A DNA stretch of 64,000 bases, from assembly GCF_900079775.1 (NCBI RefSeq), contig NZ_LT556044.1, positions 44,360-108,359 on the forward strand, given 5' to 3'. The position numbers and the translations under genes are program-made. Below are positions 37,194 through 46,399 of this stretch, one piece after another. Each line of letters begins with the position of its first letter. The stretch's first letter is position 1. The notes beneath the pieces were generated by a model. It had not been told where the DNA came from, did no database searches, and saw nothing but the letters and a program-made list of their open reading frames with translations. This stretch comes from Leyella lascolaii (GTDB taxonomy: Bacteria; Bacteroidota; Bacteroidia; Bacteroidales; Bacteroidaceae).

Positions 37194-37379
37194 TCACACT
37201 CTGAATATGAGCGAGAACAGACGCTCACCGTCTATCCTGACAAGCCATAAGCATACAGCCAATAACGCGCATACAGCGACTATCACGCCTGTACCCACTC
37301 TCACCAGCCTCGGAGGTATTTCTCCTATGATGTGGCGCATTTTCTCACTTCTCAATTCTATATTTTCTTTTTCATCCAT
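37194..37379 (-). CDS. Truncated HlyD-type adaptor stub (N-terminal anchor only)
   Basis: Only 61 residues: a cytoplasmic ELRSEKMRHIIGEIPPRLVR, then one membrane helix (VGTGVIVAVCALLAVCLWLV) and an unrelated tail. The first part matches the N-terminus of the periplasmic adaptors that accompany peptide-exporting ABC transporters in Bacteroidota; the periplasmic hairpin and lipoyl domains are missing. It follows the C39 exporter gene on the same strand by about 100 bases. Repeat element A begins 65 bases after its stop, so a rearrangement may have removed the rest. A genuine short membrane protein is possible. Confidence 0.5.
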   Translation of the reverse strand: MDEKENIELRSEKMRHIIGEIPPRLVRVGTGVIVAVCALLAVCLWLVRIDGERLFSLIFRV

Positions 37380-37481
37380 AGTTGTTTCTATTATCAATAG
37401 TCATATTCTGCAATATTCTTATCATACATAACGCACTCGCTGGCTTTGTGCTGTTTATGGCGGCTGCCATGTCATGCCATT

Positions 37482-39698
37482 TCAATTGCCAAGCTCAAGC
37501 TGATTCTTCACAAGTTCATAATACAGTCCCTTCTGACGGGTGAGAGTCTCGTGAGTGCCGGTCTCTGCCACGCGCCCTTTGTCAATTACTATTATCTTGT
37601 CCGCATTTCTTACGGTACTCAACCTGTGCGCGACGATGATTACAGTGCGGTCTTTACAGAATCTGTCAAGATTCTCCACTATTTTCCTCTCATTGTTCGC
37701 GTCAAGCGAGTTTGTCGCCTCGTCAAGGAATATGAAGTCCGGATTCTTGTACACCGCTCTTGCTATCAGAATGCGCTGCTTTTGTCCTTGGCTCAGTCCG
37801 GTGCCGTCACGCCCTATCTTTGTGTCGAACTTAAGAGGCAGGCTCATGATGTAGTCTTTAATGCATGCCGTCTCTGCTGCGTTCACCATCCGTTCCTTGT
37901 CAATGTCGCCGTCGTCTACCGCTATGTTCCTCGCTATCGACTCGGAGAAAATCACACCGTTCTGCATCACCACCCCGCACCGCCTGCGCCACTCGTCAAG
38001 GTTGAGCCTTGCTATGTCTGTACCTCCAATGTCTATGCATCCCTCGCTTACTGGATAATAGCCAAGCATCAGTTTCACCAGTGTCGTCTTGCCGCTTCCT
38101 GATGCCCCGACTATTGCAGTGACCTTTCCTTCCGGGATTTCTATGGATATGTTGTCTATTGTCTTCCATGGAGAATGACGGTCGTATTTGAAGCTGATGT
38201 TGTCGAGCCTTATCGTTTGCGGTCCGTCAGGTGGCATGTGCCCGTGACTGTCTGCATTCTCGTCTTTAGTCTTGTGTATCTCGTTGATGCGCTCCAGGCT
38301 TATCTTTACGTCCTGCAGGGAGTAGAGGAAAACCATGAGCTGCTCCACCGGAGCGTTGAGCTGTCCTATGATGTACTGCACGGCAAGCATCATTCCGAGA
38401 GTCAGTTCACCATGGATTACTGCCGTTGCCGACACCACCGTAATAATGATGTTCTTAAGTTCGTTGATGAATATGCTGCCTGCCTCCTCTGTCTGCTGAA
38501 GCTTGAGACTTCTCATCTGCACGTTGAAAAGGTCTGCCTGAGTGTCCTCCCATTCCCAGCGGCGGCGACGGCGGCAGTCTTGAAGCTTTATCTCCTGCAT
38601 GGATGTGATGAACTCATAAGTCTTGTTGGTGTTTATCGCCTGCTGCTCGAACAGTTCGTAGTCGAGCACCTTGCGGCGTCTGAGAAACGCTGCTATCCAT
38701 AGGGCGTATATGGCACTGCCAACCATGAATATTGTGAATATCATCACGTTGTACATAAGCAATACCACACCGAATACCACGAGACTCAGCAATGAGAATG
38801 CCACCCCGAGCGTCTGTCCTGTCAGGAAACTGTTGACTCTGGCATGGTCGTTCATCCTTTGCATCAGGTCGCCCATAAGCTTGGTGTCGAAGAACGACAT
38901 AGGCAGTTTGAGCAGCTTTATGAAGAAGTCGCTCACCAGTGATATGTTCACCCTCATACTGATGTGCAGCAACAGCCAGCGGCGTATGAAGTCGAGTGCC
39001 GTCCGGCTTACCGTCAGCATGAGTTGCCCGAGCAGCACGAGCCACACGAATCCGATGTCATGGTTCTTTATGCCCACGTCCACTATAGCCTGTGTGAGGA
39101 ATGGCAGCACGAGCTGCAGCAGGCAGCCGAGGGCAAGTCCTACGGCTATCTGTCCGAAGTGTTTACGGTATTTTTTCAGATAACCTGCCAGAAAACGGAA
39201 CGACCGGCTCTCTCCTTCGTCGCTTGAAAGTCTCATGCGTTCGTAAAAAGCCGGTGTGGTTTCCATAATCATAGCCACTCCCCGGTCACTGCCTTTCGCG
39301 CTTGTACTCACCCAGTGTTCCTCCATGTCTCTCAACGAGCGTGTCACCTGTCCTTTTCCGGGGTCGGCTATGTGGAATCTTCTGCCGTTCCTGCTGATGC
39401 GGTGCAGCACCACAAAATGGTTCTGGTTCCAGTGCAGTATGCAGGGTAGGGGAACTGTGGCGAGCTGTTCTATGGTCAGCTTTCCGCACATGCTCTGCAG
39501 TCCCAGCTTTTCCGCTGCCTCACACATGCCAAGTAGCGACACCCCTTCGTTGGTGGCGAAACATAGCCGTGAAAGATATTCGGAGCTGTATTCGGCTCCG
39601 TAGTGCTTACACACCATGCGCAGGCATGTGATGCCGCATTCCATTGAGTCGTGTTGTCTGTAGGTCTTGAATCTGCTCATTGCCTTCCCTCTTTTCAT
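37482..39698 (-). CDS. Peptidase-containing ABC exporter (C39 type)
   Basis: The 738-residue exporter has an N-terminal C39 double-glycine leader peptidase with Gln15, catalytic Cys21 (QHDSMECGIT), His near 95 (NQNHFVVL) and Asp in IADPGKG. A six-helix membrane domain follows (about 165-450), then an ABC ATPase with GASGSGKTT, LSQGQKQRILIARA and FIFLDEATNSLD. All catalytic residues are present. It should cleave the leader after GG and export the core peptide. ATG 39698 abuts the stop of the outer-membrane gene (TAAATG); an alternative start is six codons later. The product made by the radical SAM locus just upstream is the likely cargo. Confidence 0.92.
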   Translation of the reverse strand: MKRGKAMSRFKTYRQHDSMECGITCLRMVCKHYGAEYSSEYLSRLCFATNEGVSLLGMCEAAEKLGLQSMCGKLTIEQLATVPLPCILHWNQNHFVVLHRISRNGRRFHIADPGKGQVTRSLRDMEEHWVSTSAKGSDRGVAMIMETTPAFYERMRLSSDEGESRSFRFLAGYLKKYRKHFGQIAVGLALGCLLQLVLPFLTQAIVDVGIKNHDIGFVWLVLLGQLMLTVSRTALDFIRRWLLLHISMRVNISLVSDFFIKLLKLPMSFFDTKLMGDLMQRMNDHARVNSFLTGQTLGVAFSLLSLVVFGVVLLMYNVMIFTIFMVGSAIYALWIAAFLRRRKVLDYELFEQQAINTNKTYEFITSMQEIKLQDCRRRRRWEWEDTQADLFNVQMRSLKLQQTEEAGSIFINELKNIIITVVSATAVIHGELTLGMMLAVQYIIGQLNAPVEQLMVFLYSLQDVKISLERINEIHKTKDENADSHGHMPPDGPQTIRLDNISFKYDRHSPWKTIDNISIEIPEGKVTAIVGASGSGKTTLVKLMLGYYPVSEGCIDIGGTDIARLNLDEWRRRCGVVMQNGVIFSESIARNIAVDDGDIDKERMVNAAETACIKDYIMSLPLKFDTKIGRDGTGLSQGQKQRILIARAVYKNPDFIFLDEATNSLDANNERKIVENLDRFCKDRTVIIVAHRLSTVRNADKIIVIDKGRVAETGTHETLTRQKGLYYELVKNQLELGN

Positions 39699-41780
39699 TT
39701 ACCTGTTGCCCAGAACGCTTGTCTTGGTGCTGCCGTCGAAGCTTGCTTCGTTGCCGCGCTCGGTCTTGCGTCCGAAGTCGAGAGTATATCTCACGGAAAG
39801 ACTGAAATATCTGCCTCTCCTCGGGCTTGACACATATTGGCTCCATTGCACGTTGTCGCTGTCAAACCACGATTTATACCATCCTTTTTTTCTCAGTACC
39901 GACTCTACCGACAGCATGGCATGCAGATTGCCTGTTGTATATTGCAGGTTTATTCTCATGCTGTTGCATAACCGTGACAATTGTCCGTTGCCGCCGCGCA
40001 TGAATCCCTTGCTGCCTATGGCACCCATTGCGGTTGCGGAGAAATGTTTGTTTATGTTGTAGCTAAGATATGGATATATGCCGTAGTTGTAGAATGAGAA
40101 ATGTCTTATGCCGGTGTGCATCTCGCGTGATAAGACTATCTGTGAACGCATGTTGAGTTTGCTGTTCAGTAAAGACAGCGACGGCGTGAGTCTTACGGAT
40201 ATAATGTCGTAGTTGCCGCTGTTCACGATGTCCTGCACCATCATGTTGCCGTCGGGATGCCATGACGGCACTATGTCGTGCATTATCTCTTCCCACGACA
40301 GGCTCGCGCTCAGTGAGAAGCTGTTTGATGGCATCCACGAGTAGGATGCCAGTGTCGACACATATCGCTGTGGCTTCAACGTGGCGTTGCCTTTTGTTCC
40401 TTCTATCTCGTTGTCCTGACGTATTACAGTGTTATAGAATGTAGGTGTTATCGCCATCTGGTATATCTCTGCGTTAGCATATATGGAGTGCTTTGTGCCG
40501 ACTCTGCCGTTCAGTGTCAGATCGCCGTTGACGTATGGCGTGGTGTTATATTTTCCGTCATTCACTTTGTATGAATTGACCGGCACCTTCAGAAATGTGC
40601 TTGCCGACCAGTTGTCATTGAATCTGTGGTTGTATCTGAGTACTGTGATAAGGTTGTTGTTTATGAGTTTCTGCCTGGTGTTGTCTGTCCCGGTGTAGCG
40701 TGTCTTATATATCTCAGAATAGTATTGCACAGAAAGCGTAAGATAGTTGCGTTTGTATATCGGGAAAGCATAAGCCGCCCAGATGTTGGGAAGATACACG
40801 TCTTCCTCGGTGGCATTGAATATCGGTTTGTCGAAAGTGTATAGTGATGAGGCGTCGTTGTGATTGTATGAGAACGATGCCTTACCGTAAAGAAAGGAGT
40901 TGTGAGGAAGTTTCGGGAACTCGAAATAGGCGTCTGCGTATGGAGCCGCACTCTTCGAGGACGACCTTGTGCTTGCCGTGCCGTCTTCCGGGACGTTGTT
41001 GCCGTTGTAGGTTACGCTCATGTCGGAGTTGCTGACAGGCGTGCGGTCATAGCTGAATCCTGCCGATGTGATAAACAGAAACTTGTCACTGTTGTATATG
41101 GCTTTTGCTGCTGATACTGTTCCTCTGTTGTGCTGCCGTTTCTTTTCTTTTGTGCTGCGGTTTATTATGTTGTCGGGACTGAATGTGTATCGTGTGTTGG
41201 TGTTGCTGATTATGTCGTTTATGTTGCTGTAGGATGCCATTGACATACCGGAAAGAGTCCACTTGCCGGTGTTCACCTTTATAGCCACATTGTAGTCACC
41301 ACTGACGGGTTTCACAAATGTCTGACCTGCTTCGCCGAGTACATATCCGCCATACTTATATTTCTTCATCACGAGATTCACCACGGCTTCGTAGTTCTTA
41401 TATTTCGGATCGGAAGGCGATTTAAGGTAATCCACATGCAACACGTCTTTAGGGCGCAGTGCCTTTACTTCCCAATCCTGCGCCTCCACACCGTCGATAT
41501 AGAAGTGAACGTCGGCTCCATATGTTGTCGACACCTTGTCGCTGCTTAAATCTACAAGCAATCCTGCTACCATCATTCTTGCCAAAAGGTCGCTTATGTT
41601 GAAGGCGTGCCTTATAGCCTCCTTTGACGGAATGTATACCACTCCGTCTGGTATGGCATAACTGCGTGTGGCGTTGACCACCACCTCGTCTATATTGTGT
41701 ACTTTCGCTGAATCTTTCAGCTCCTGTGCGTTGCCTGCAAGATTAAACGATAACAAAGAAATAATAAGAATGTTTCGCAT
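39699..41780 (-). CDS. Outer-membrane beta-barrel/TonB-receptor-like protein
   Basis: The 693-residue protein has a signal peptide (LIISLLSFNLAGNAQ), then a plug-like domain (about 25-130; NIDEVVVNATRSY and FYIDGVEAQDW). A long series of beta strands follows, ending in a C-terminal strand with VRYTLDFGR. It lacks a carboxypeptidase-like N-terminal domain and is shorter than SusC. Proteins of this kind often accompany peptide-export clusters. It lies directly upstream of the exporter with no gap, so it probably provides the outer-membrane exit or uptake route for the peptide. Energy coupling by TonB cannot be told from the sequence. Confidence 0.82.
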   Translation of the reverse strand: MRNILIISLLSFNLAGNAQELKDSAKVHNIDEVVVNATRSYAIPDGVVYIPSKEAIRHAFNISDLLARMMVAGLLVDLSSDKVSTTYGADVHFYIDGVEAQDWEVKALRPKDVLHVDYLKSPSDPKYKNYEAVVNLVMKKYKYGGYVLGEAGQTFVKPVSGDYNVAIKVNTGKWTLSGMSMASYSNINDIISNTNTRYTFSPDNIINRSTKEKKRQHNRGTVSAAKAIYNSDKFLFITSAGFSYDRTPVSNSDMSVTYNGNNVPEDGTASTRSSSKSAAPYADAYFEFPKLPHNSFLYGKASFSYNHNDASSLYTFDKPIFNATEEDVYLPNIWAAYAFPIYKRNYLTLSVQYYSEIYKTRYTGTDNTRQKLINNNLITVLRYNHRFNDNWSASTFLKVPVNSYKVNDGKYNTTPYVNGDLTLNGRVGTKHSIYANAEIYQMAITPTFYNTVIRQDNEIEGTKGNATLKPQRYVSTLASYSWMPSNSFSLSASLSWEEIMHDIVPSWHPDGNMMVQDIVNSGNYDIISVRLTPSLSLLNSKLNMRSQIVLSREMHTGIRHFSFYNYGIYPYLSYNINKHFSATAMGAIGSKGFMRGGNGQLSRLCNSMRINLQYTTGNLHAMLSVESVLRKKGWYKSWFDSDNVQWSQYVSSPRRGRYFSLSVRYTLDFGRKTERGNEASFDGSTKTSVLGNR

Positions 41781-42129
41781 AGTTATATGTTTATGTTGTT
41801 TGTAAAGCGTTTTTGGGGTTCCATTTATGTTATGTTGTTTTTCTTAAACAATCACGTATATTCTTTGCAAAATATATCAGTTTATATGGTTCATGCTATT
41901 GTGTATTTTTCAGTTATGGGGTTTTGTGTATGTTAATTTGTTATATGTAAATGTGATTAAGGAATTTTTCCATCAGTTTAAATCGTATATTTTTATATGT
42001 GACAATGCATATTATATGTTTATGATTACCGAACATTACACTCTTTTGATTGGCGGGATATATGTTCGCGGCATCTGAAAATAAATGTGTAAAACTGTAC
42101 TTTGATTATTATATGTGTACACTAATAAC
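41781..42129. other. AT-rich intergenic region within the RiPP locus
   Basis: No gene or strong terminator is seen. A near match to the -7 box (TATATTTTG on the minus strand) near 41868-41876 may drive the outer-membrane/exporter genes separately from the maturase. Confidence 0.35.
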
Positions 42130-43455
42130 TTACATGCAATGTTGAAGCACATATCGCATCTCAAATTCCATTTTCAGATAGTCTTCTAATGAAATGTCGA
42201 TAGATTTCAAAGAACAGATGTTGTCACATATCTGTCCGGTCTCCAAGAGTTTTTGACTGCATGGTCCCAAGCATAAGGGAAGAATCTTACAGTTAAGGCA
42301 TCTTGCATTGTCGAACGTTGGTTTATTAATGCGTTTTCGAATTTTTTCCTCGTCCCATAGGATGCCACCTTCATCTGTCAATAATCCTTCGCTTGTCTCC
42401 GGTGTAAGTGTTCTGCCATTGCATTTATACAGTTTGCCATTGTAATTTACTATCATAAAGTCATGAGTGTCAGACGGACATGAAACTTTCTTTCTCCTGA
42501 ACACTCCGTGGGTTATAGTATAGCCGGCGTTGATAAATTTTCTGAAAGTGTCAATCAACAATTCACGTTGTTCGTCGTCAACAAGATGGCGTGTCTGCCA
42601 TACTCTTTCAAAATGTATTATGACATTATTCTTGTTTACACCTTCTAAATCTGCAATAAGACTGTCTATTTTTCTTAGTGTTTGATTGTCGTAGTTTATT
42701 CTTATTGTTACAGTCGGATCATCCGTGAAAGTGTTTTTTATGGAATTAGAGATTATTTTAACTGCGTTTATAATTGTATCATAAGTACCTTTATTATCCT
42801 TTTTCCATATTCTTACACTGTCATGTTTTTCCTTAGTCCCGTCAAGTGTGATTTGGAATAAAGGGTTTATATCATGCAGTTTACCAATCATATCCTCATT
42901 AATTAATGAGGCGTTGGTCACGAAGAATGTAGAGAATTTTATTCCGTTACTCTCGGCAAACTCCTTGATTCTGATAGACAAAGGATATGCAATATCATCA
43001 AAGTTGGTTAATGGCTCTCCTCCAAAAAAACCGATTAGAAGTGATTCATAATGTTTTGTTTTTAATTTGTTTATTACTGCATTGTATGTTGTCTGCATTA
43101 CCTTCGGAGACATTAACGAGTTGGCAACATGTGACTCATAACAATACCAGCATTTGAGATTGCAGTCTTGAGTTGGATAAATCATTATATATAAGCTGTC
43201 ATCCCCTCTGACTGCTTTATCATAATTTGACTTTATTATTGATAATTCATTGGTGTCATCGTCAATAATCATTCCTAATGATTTTAGATTCTCAAAAACA
43301 GCCTTGTGATTATAATGAAACTCACTGAAATCTTTTGTTTCATTGAATTCCGTAGCAATTCGATTCGACAGACCGACAAACTTATCAGTAAATGAATTGT
43401 ATATTATACAAAAGCCTTTTGCAGGAATCAGTATATTATATTTACTGTGTTTCAT
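42130..43455 (-). CDS. Radical SAM/SPASM peptide maturase
   Basis: The 441-residue protein has an N-terminal region of about 90 residues that could be a precursor-recognition (RRE/PqqD-like) domain, then the radical SAM motif CNLKCWYC (Cys98, Cys102, Cys105), GFFGGEPLTNF, and a SAM barrel. A Cys-rich SPASM C-terminus follows (CPSDTHDF, CNGRTL, CLNCKILPLCLGPCSQ, CDNICSLKS) to hold auxiliary iron-sulfur clusters. Such enzymes make thioether, C-C or C-O crosslinks in ribosomal peptides. It lies 113 bases downstream of the Cys-rich precursor gene on the same strand, so that peptide is the probable substrate. The bond type is unknown. Confidence 0.92.
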   Translation of the reverse strand: MKHSKYNILIPAKGFCIIYNSFTDKFVGLSNRIATEFNETKDFSEFHYNHKAVFENLKSLGMIIDDDTNELSIIKSNYDKAVRGDDSLYIMIYPTQDCNLKCWYCYESHVANSLMSPKVMQTTYNAVINKLKTKHYESLLIGFFGGEPLTNFDDIAYPLSIRIKEFAESNGIKFSTFFVTNASLINEDMIGKLHDINPLFQITLDGTKEKHDSVRIWKKDNKGTYDTIINAVKIISNSIKNTFTDDPTVTIRINYDNQTLRKIDSLIADLEGVNKNNVIIHFERVWQTRHLVDDEQRELLIDTFRKFINAGYTITHGVFRRKKVSCPSDTHDFMIVNYNGKLYKCNGRTLTPETSEGLLTDEGGILWDEEKIRKRINKPTFDNARCLNCKILPLCLGPCSQKLLETGQICDNICSLKSIDISLEDYLKMEFEMRYVLQHCM

Positions 43456-43568
43456 ATGTATCTAATTTAAAGACATAAATTATTAACGAATACAGACATA
43501 AAGTTTATGATATATTTGTAAATAATTTATGTCTTGATTCATAATTTTTTCATGTAGGATAGAACTTC

Positions 43569-43856
43569 TCACTCGTGTTCTGGTGTACCAGGATTAATTG
43601 GTGTACCAGGATTAATTGGTCCAGTCGGTCTGTCTGGTTTAATAATAGGATCAATATTTTTTATAAATCCTCCACAGTTGATGCCGCATGAGGTTCCACA
43701 ATTTGATCCACAATTGTTTCCACAATTACTTCCACAACTGTTTCCACAACTCATGCCACAATTTGATCCACAAGTAATTCCGTCGCTGACTCCTCCTCGA
43801 ATGTTAATCAATTCCTCTTCATCAAGAATGATAGAATCTAAAAATTTAAAATCCAT
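43569..43856 (-). CDS. RiPP precursor with CGxx repeats and double-glycine leader
   Basis: The 95-residue peptide has a leader of 22 residues ending ELINIRGG, the expected cut site for the C39 exporter. Core residues 29-61 hold nine Cys spaced exactly four apart (29, 33, 37, and so on to 61), each followed by Gly, with Ser, Asn, Met, Thr or Ile between. The tail is Pro-rich with a twofold INPGTP repeat encoded by two exact 18-base repeats (within 43580-43619). No signal peptide is present. It resembles GG-type Bacteroidales radical SAM precursors in leader layout; I do not recognise the repeat core as a described product class. Confidence 0.85.
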   Translation of the reverse strand: MDFKFLDSIILDEEELINIRGGVSDGITCGSNCGMSCGNSCGSNCGNNCGSNCGTSCGINCGGFIKNIDPIIKPDRPTGPINPGTPINPGTPEHE

Positions 43857-44271
43857 AACTTTTGATAGTTTTTTTGCTCTCTAACAGCTTCGAGCGTTGC
43901 TACTTTTTTACTATATGTTCTGTTATTATGTTTCTGCATGTATAAACAGTCTGTGCTAATTACAATATTTCTACTTTAAATTTGCGGATGTCGTATAACT
44001 TTTCATCGAAATTTTCGATTTAAAGGTAATTTATTTATTTGTTGTATACGAAGATTCTGTGTTTCAATTTCCACGAAATTTATATATAGACTGAAGTTTT
44101 GTAATCTTTGATTAATATAGTTTTGGCTTTCTTATATCGCAAAGTAACGTTAAATTCGTATATGAAGCAAATCAAATGTCAGTTTATATTTCACAAAAAT
44201 TTCACAAAAAGGTATACTATCGGTTGTCAAATGATTAACTGTTAGTAGAGCTTAATGTATTAATGGTTTGA
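43857..44271. other. Upstream region of the RiPP precursor with a palindrome
   Basis: No gene. ATCGAAATTTTCGAT at 44005-44019 is a perfect 7+1+7 palindrome about 150 bases before the precursor start and could be an operator for the adjacent regulator. No match to the standard promoter consensus was found on the minus strand, which could fit activation by a dedicated regulator. Confidence 0.4.
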
Positions 44272-45264
44272 TTATAAGCTGATTATATATGTGTCAAAAT
44301 CTTTAGGAGAGCCGTCAATACCTGTTAATTTCATCAACAGTCTTTTACGGATATTCGATATGTTGGATTGTGACAGGTCTGTCAATATGCTTATGTCTGA
44401 TGGAGTAAAGCCTGTCCTGACCAGCAGACATATGATATATTCATTGTCATTTACAATGTTTTCTATTCTACGGAATTCAGGTTCGTCAATGACGACTTCT
44501 TTCAGCATCGCCATTTCTTCACTTGACATGTGGACAAAATCTTTCCTTGCATGGTGCTTTAATTGTTTTACTATAGTTTTGTCAGCGTATTTGTCAATAT
44601 TGCAGCCCTTCGCGTTTATCTTTTCATATTTTTTGTTTTTACGGTTAAGCTCTTCTATTAAGGCGTCCTTTTCCTTTATTATATTGATATACTCGGCTTT
44701 CTGCCTTTCGCCAAGTCTGTGAAGTCTGTCAATTGACTGTTCAAGTTTGTGTATCTGGCGTTTATTGTCGTCGTTGGTTTTTCTCTGCAGTTCTATTTCT
44801 CTACATTTCTCCGTGATTACATGTGCCATAAGCTCTCTTCTGTGTTTATGGATGCTGCACAGTCCAATACGTGTTTTCTTAAGAGTGTCAATTTGTTTTT
44901 TATAATTCATCACATCTCTTATGTGTGCCCGCCTTTCTATCCTTATATAAGCCCAAAAGGCTAATGCTACAAGTGGTACCGTGATTATAATGGCAATTGT
45001 AGTCCCGGTCCTGTTGAAAGTGTATACATTGGCTGACTGCTTATCTACTGTACATTCATTCATGTGTTTCTGTTGCAGATGCACCGATTTATTATATCTG
45101 ACATATTGCCGTTGATTCGCTTCTGTCAATGAGTCAGCATATGGCGTGTTTCTCGTCAACGTATTATCTCCACACGAAAATAGCGTAATAAACGCAAGCG
45201 ATAGTGCTATGTGTGTTATTATGGTTTTATAATATACAAAAAAGTGGGTCTCAGCCATCTTCAT
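44272..45264 (-). CDS. Membrane-anchored regulator with C-terminal LuxR-like HTH
   Basis: The 330-residue protein has a lipoprotein-like or signal N-terminus (THIALSLAFITLFSCG), a short external part, a membrane helix (about 86-107), and a long coiled coil (about 115-225). The C-terminal domain carries a helix-turn-helix, TGFTPSDISILTDLSQSNIS (about residues 285-304). This layout matches the Bacteroidota regulators that have TPRs outside and a LuxR-type domain inside, but the external part here is too short for TPRs. Its position directly upstream of the precursor gene on the same strand suggests that it controls the RiPP locus, perhaps sensing the product at the membrane. Confidence 0.72.
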   Translation of the reverse strand: MKMAETHFFVYYKTIITHIALSLAFITLFSCGDNTLTRNTPYADSLTEANQRQYVRYNKSVHLQQKHMNECTVDKQSANVYTFNRTGTTIAIIITVPLVALAFWAYIRIERRAHIRDVMNYKKQIDTLKKTRIGLCSIHKHRRELMAHVITEKCREIELQRKTNDDNKRQIHKLEQSIDRLHRLGERQKAEYINIIKEKDALIEELNRKNKKYEKINAKGCNIDKYADKTIVKQLKHHARKDFVHMSSEEMAMLKEVVIDEPEFRRIENIVNDNEYIICLLVRTGFTPSDISILTDLSQSNISNIRKRLLMKLTGIDGSPKDFDTYIISL

Positions 45265-45305
45265 ACTTTCTTGCTATGATATTATTGTTTACGTTTTGTT
45301 TCAAG

Positions 45306-45313
45306 CAAAGATA
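45306..45313 (-). promoter_or_regulatory. -7 box of the RiPP-locus regulator
   Basis: TATCTTTG on the minus strand, 41 bases before the start codon. No clear -33 TTG. Confidence 0.4.
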
Positions 45314-45540
45314 GCAATTTTACATCAGATTGGAAATAATATTTACAGTTTGTTAGGCAAGATGTCGTATATCTATCCATCTTTCCGTGTTATGTAACAA
45401 TGATGTGTGATTCGGTCCGTCGTTTGATATGCTTTCCGGTAAGAATAAGGCAGTATGTCTTGAAGATTGACGCTTCAGGAAACAATAGGTTTTGTCTATA
45501 ATGAAAGTAATAAGAAAACAGTTATTCTATATGGATTCTA

Positions 45541-46383
45541 TTAATATTGCAGTTTAAGGGTTGTTGTATAATAATGCTTGAACAAACTCTCAACAGAGTA
45601 GGGGTGTTCTTTGAAAAGTCCGAACATTGCGCTTCCACTTCCGCTCATTTGTGCATACACGGCTCCATTACTGTACAGCGTGTTTTTTATTTCCTGCAAT
45701 TCAGGATAATCCTTGAATGCCTGTTCTTCGAAATCATTTGACAGCAGGTCTTTCCATGTCTCCACCGGCTGTCCTACAATGTCACGGCAACACATCTCAG
45801 GATAATGAGGGTGTATGTGTGCATATGCCTCTTTTGTAGATATTGCTACGGAGGGCTTTATTATAACGGCATAGTAGCCTGTGAGTGTCGTTGCCATATT
45901 GACAGGTGTAAGACAAGAGCCTATGCCGGTTGCAAATGCAGGCTTTGAATCGATGAAGAACGCGCAGTCAGCTCCAAGTCTGGCAGCATATTCTTTCAGT
46001 CTGTGGTTGCCGATGTTTAGCCCAAACAAATCATCAAGTGCCCTTAGCATGTATGCGGCATCGCTCGAGCCTCCGCCCAAACCAGCCTGTGAAGGAATGT
46101 TCTTGAACAAATGCACATGTATACGCGGTATGTCATAATCAGACGCAATAATATTGTATGCCTTGACAATTATATTGTCCTTATCCTCACAGTCTATTTT
46201 ATTTCCGGAAATCTTTATGTCACATGCCGTTTCAGAAGGAAAACGTTCGTCCATGACATTTATTTCCAAAGCATCGTATAATGGAACAGGGATAAATACA
46301 GTTTCCAGATTATGATAGCCGTCCGCACGTCTTTCTACAACATTCAGACCGAGGTTTAACTTTGCACAGGGTGATACCAGCAT
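45541..46383 (-). CDS. ispE: 4-diphosphocytidyl-2-C-methyl-D-erythritol kinase
   Basis: The 280-residue GHMP kinase phosphorylates CDP-methylerythritol in the non-mevalonate isoprenoid pathway. It opens with PCAKLNLGLNVVERRADGYH, holding the catalytic Lys, and carries the ATP loop AGLGGGSSDAAYMLR near residue 96 and the C-terminal QMSGSGSAMFGLF. Length is normal. It is downstream of the malic enzyme gene on the same strand but separated by a hairpin. Confidence 0.96.
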   Translation of the reverse strand: MLVSPCAKLNLGLNVVERRADGYHNLETVFIPVPLYDALEINVMDERFPSETACDIKISGNKIDCEDKDNIIVKAYNIIASDYDIPRIHVHLFKNIPSQAGLGGGSSDAAYMLRALDDLFGLNIGNHRLKEYAARLGADCAFFIDSKPAFATGIGSCLTPVNMATTLTGYYAVIIKPSVAISTKEAYAHIHPHYPEMCCRDIVGQPVETWKDLLSNDFEEQAFKDYPELQEIKNTLYSNGAVYAQMSGSGSAMFGLFKEHPYSVESLFKHYYTTTLKLQY

Positions 46384-46399
46384 GATGATTTAGTATAAG

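Noticed and set aside
37015..37431. Rightward 138-codon frame opposite the HlyD-like stub
   Set aside because: Antisense to the recognisable adaptor anchor and running into the repeat element.
41893..42078. Rightward 61-codon hydrophobic frame between maturase and barrel genes
   Set aside because: Highly AT-rich and opposite to the operon; hydrophobicity follows from T-rich codons.
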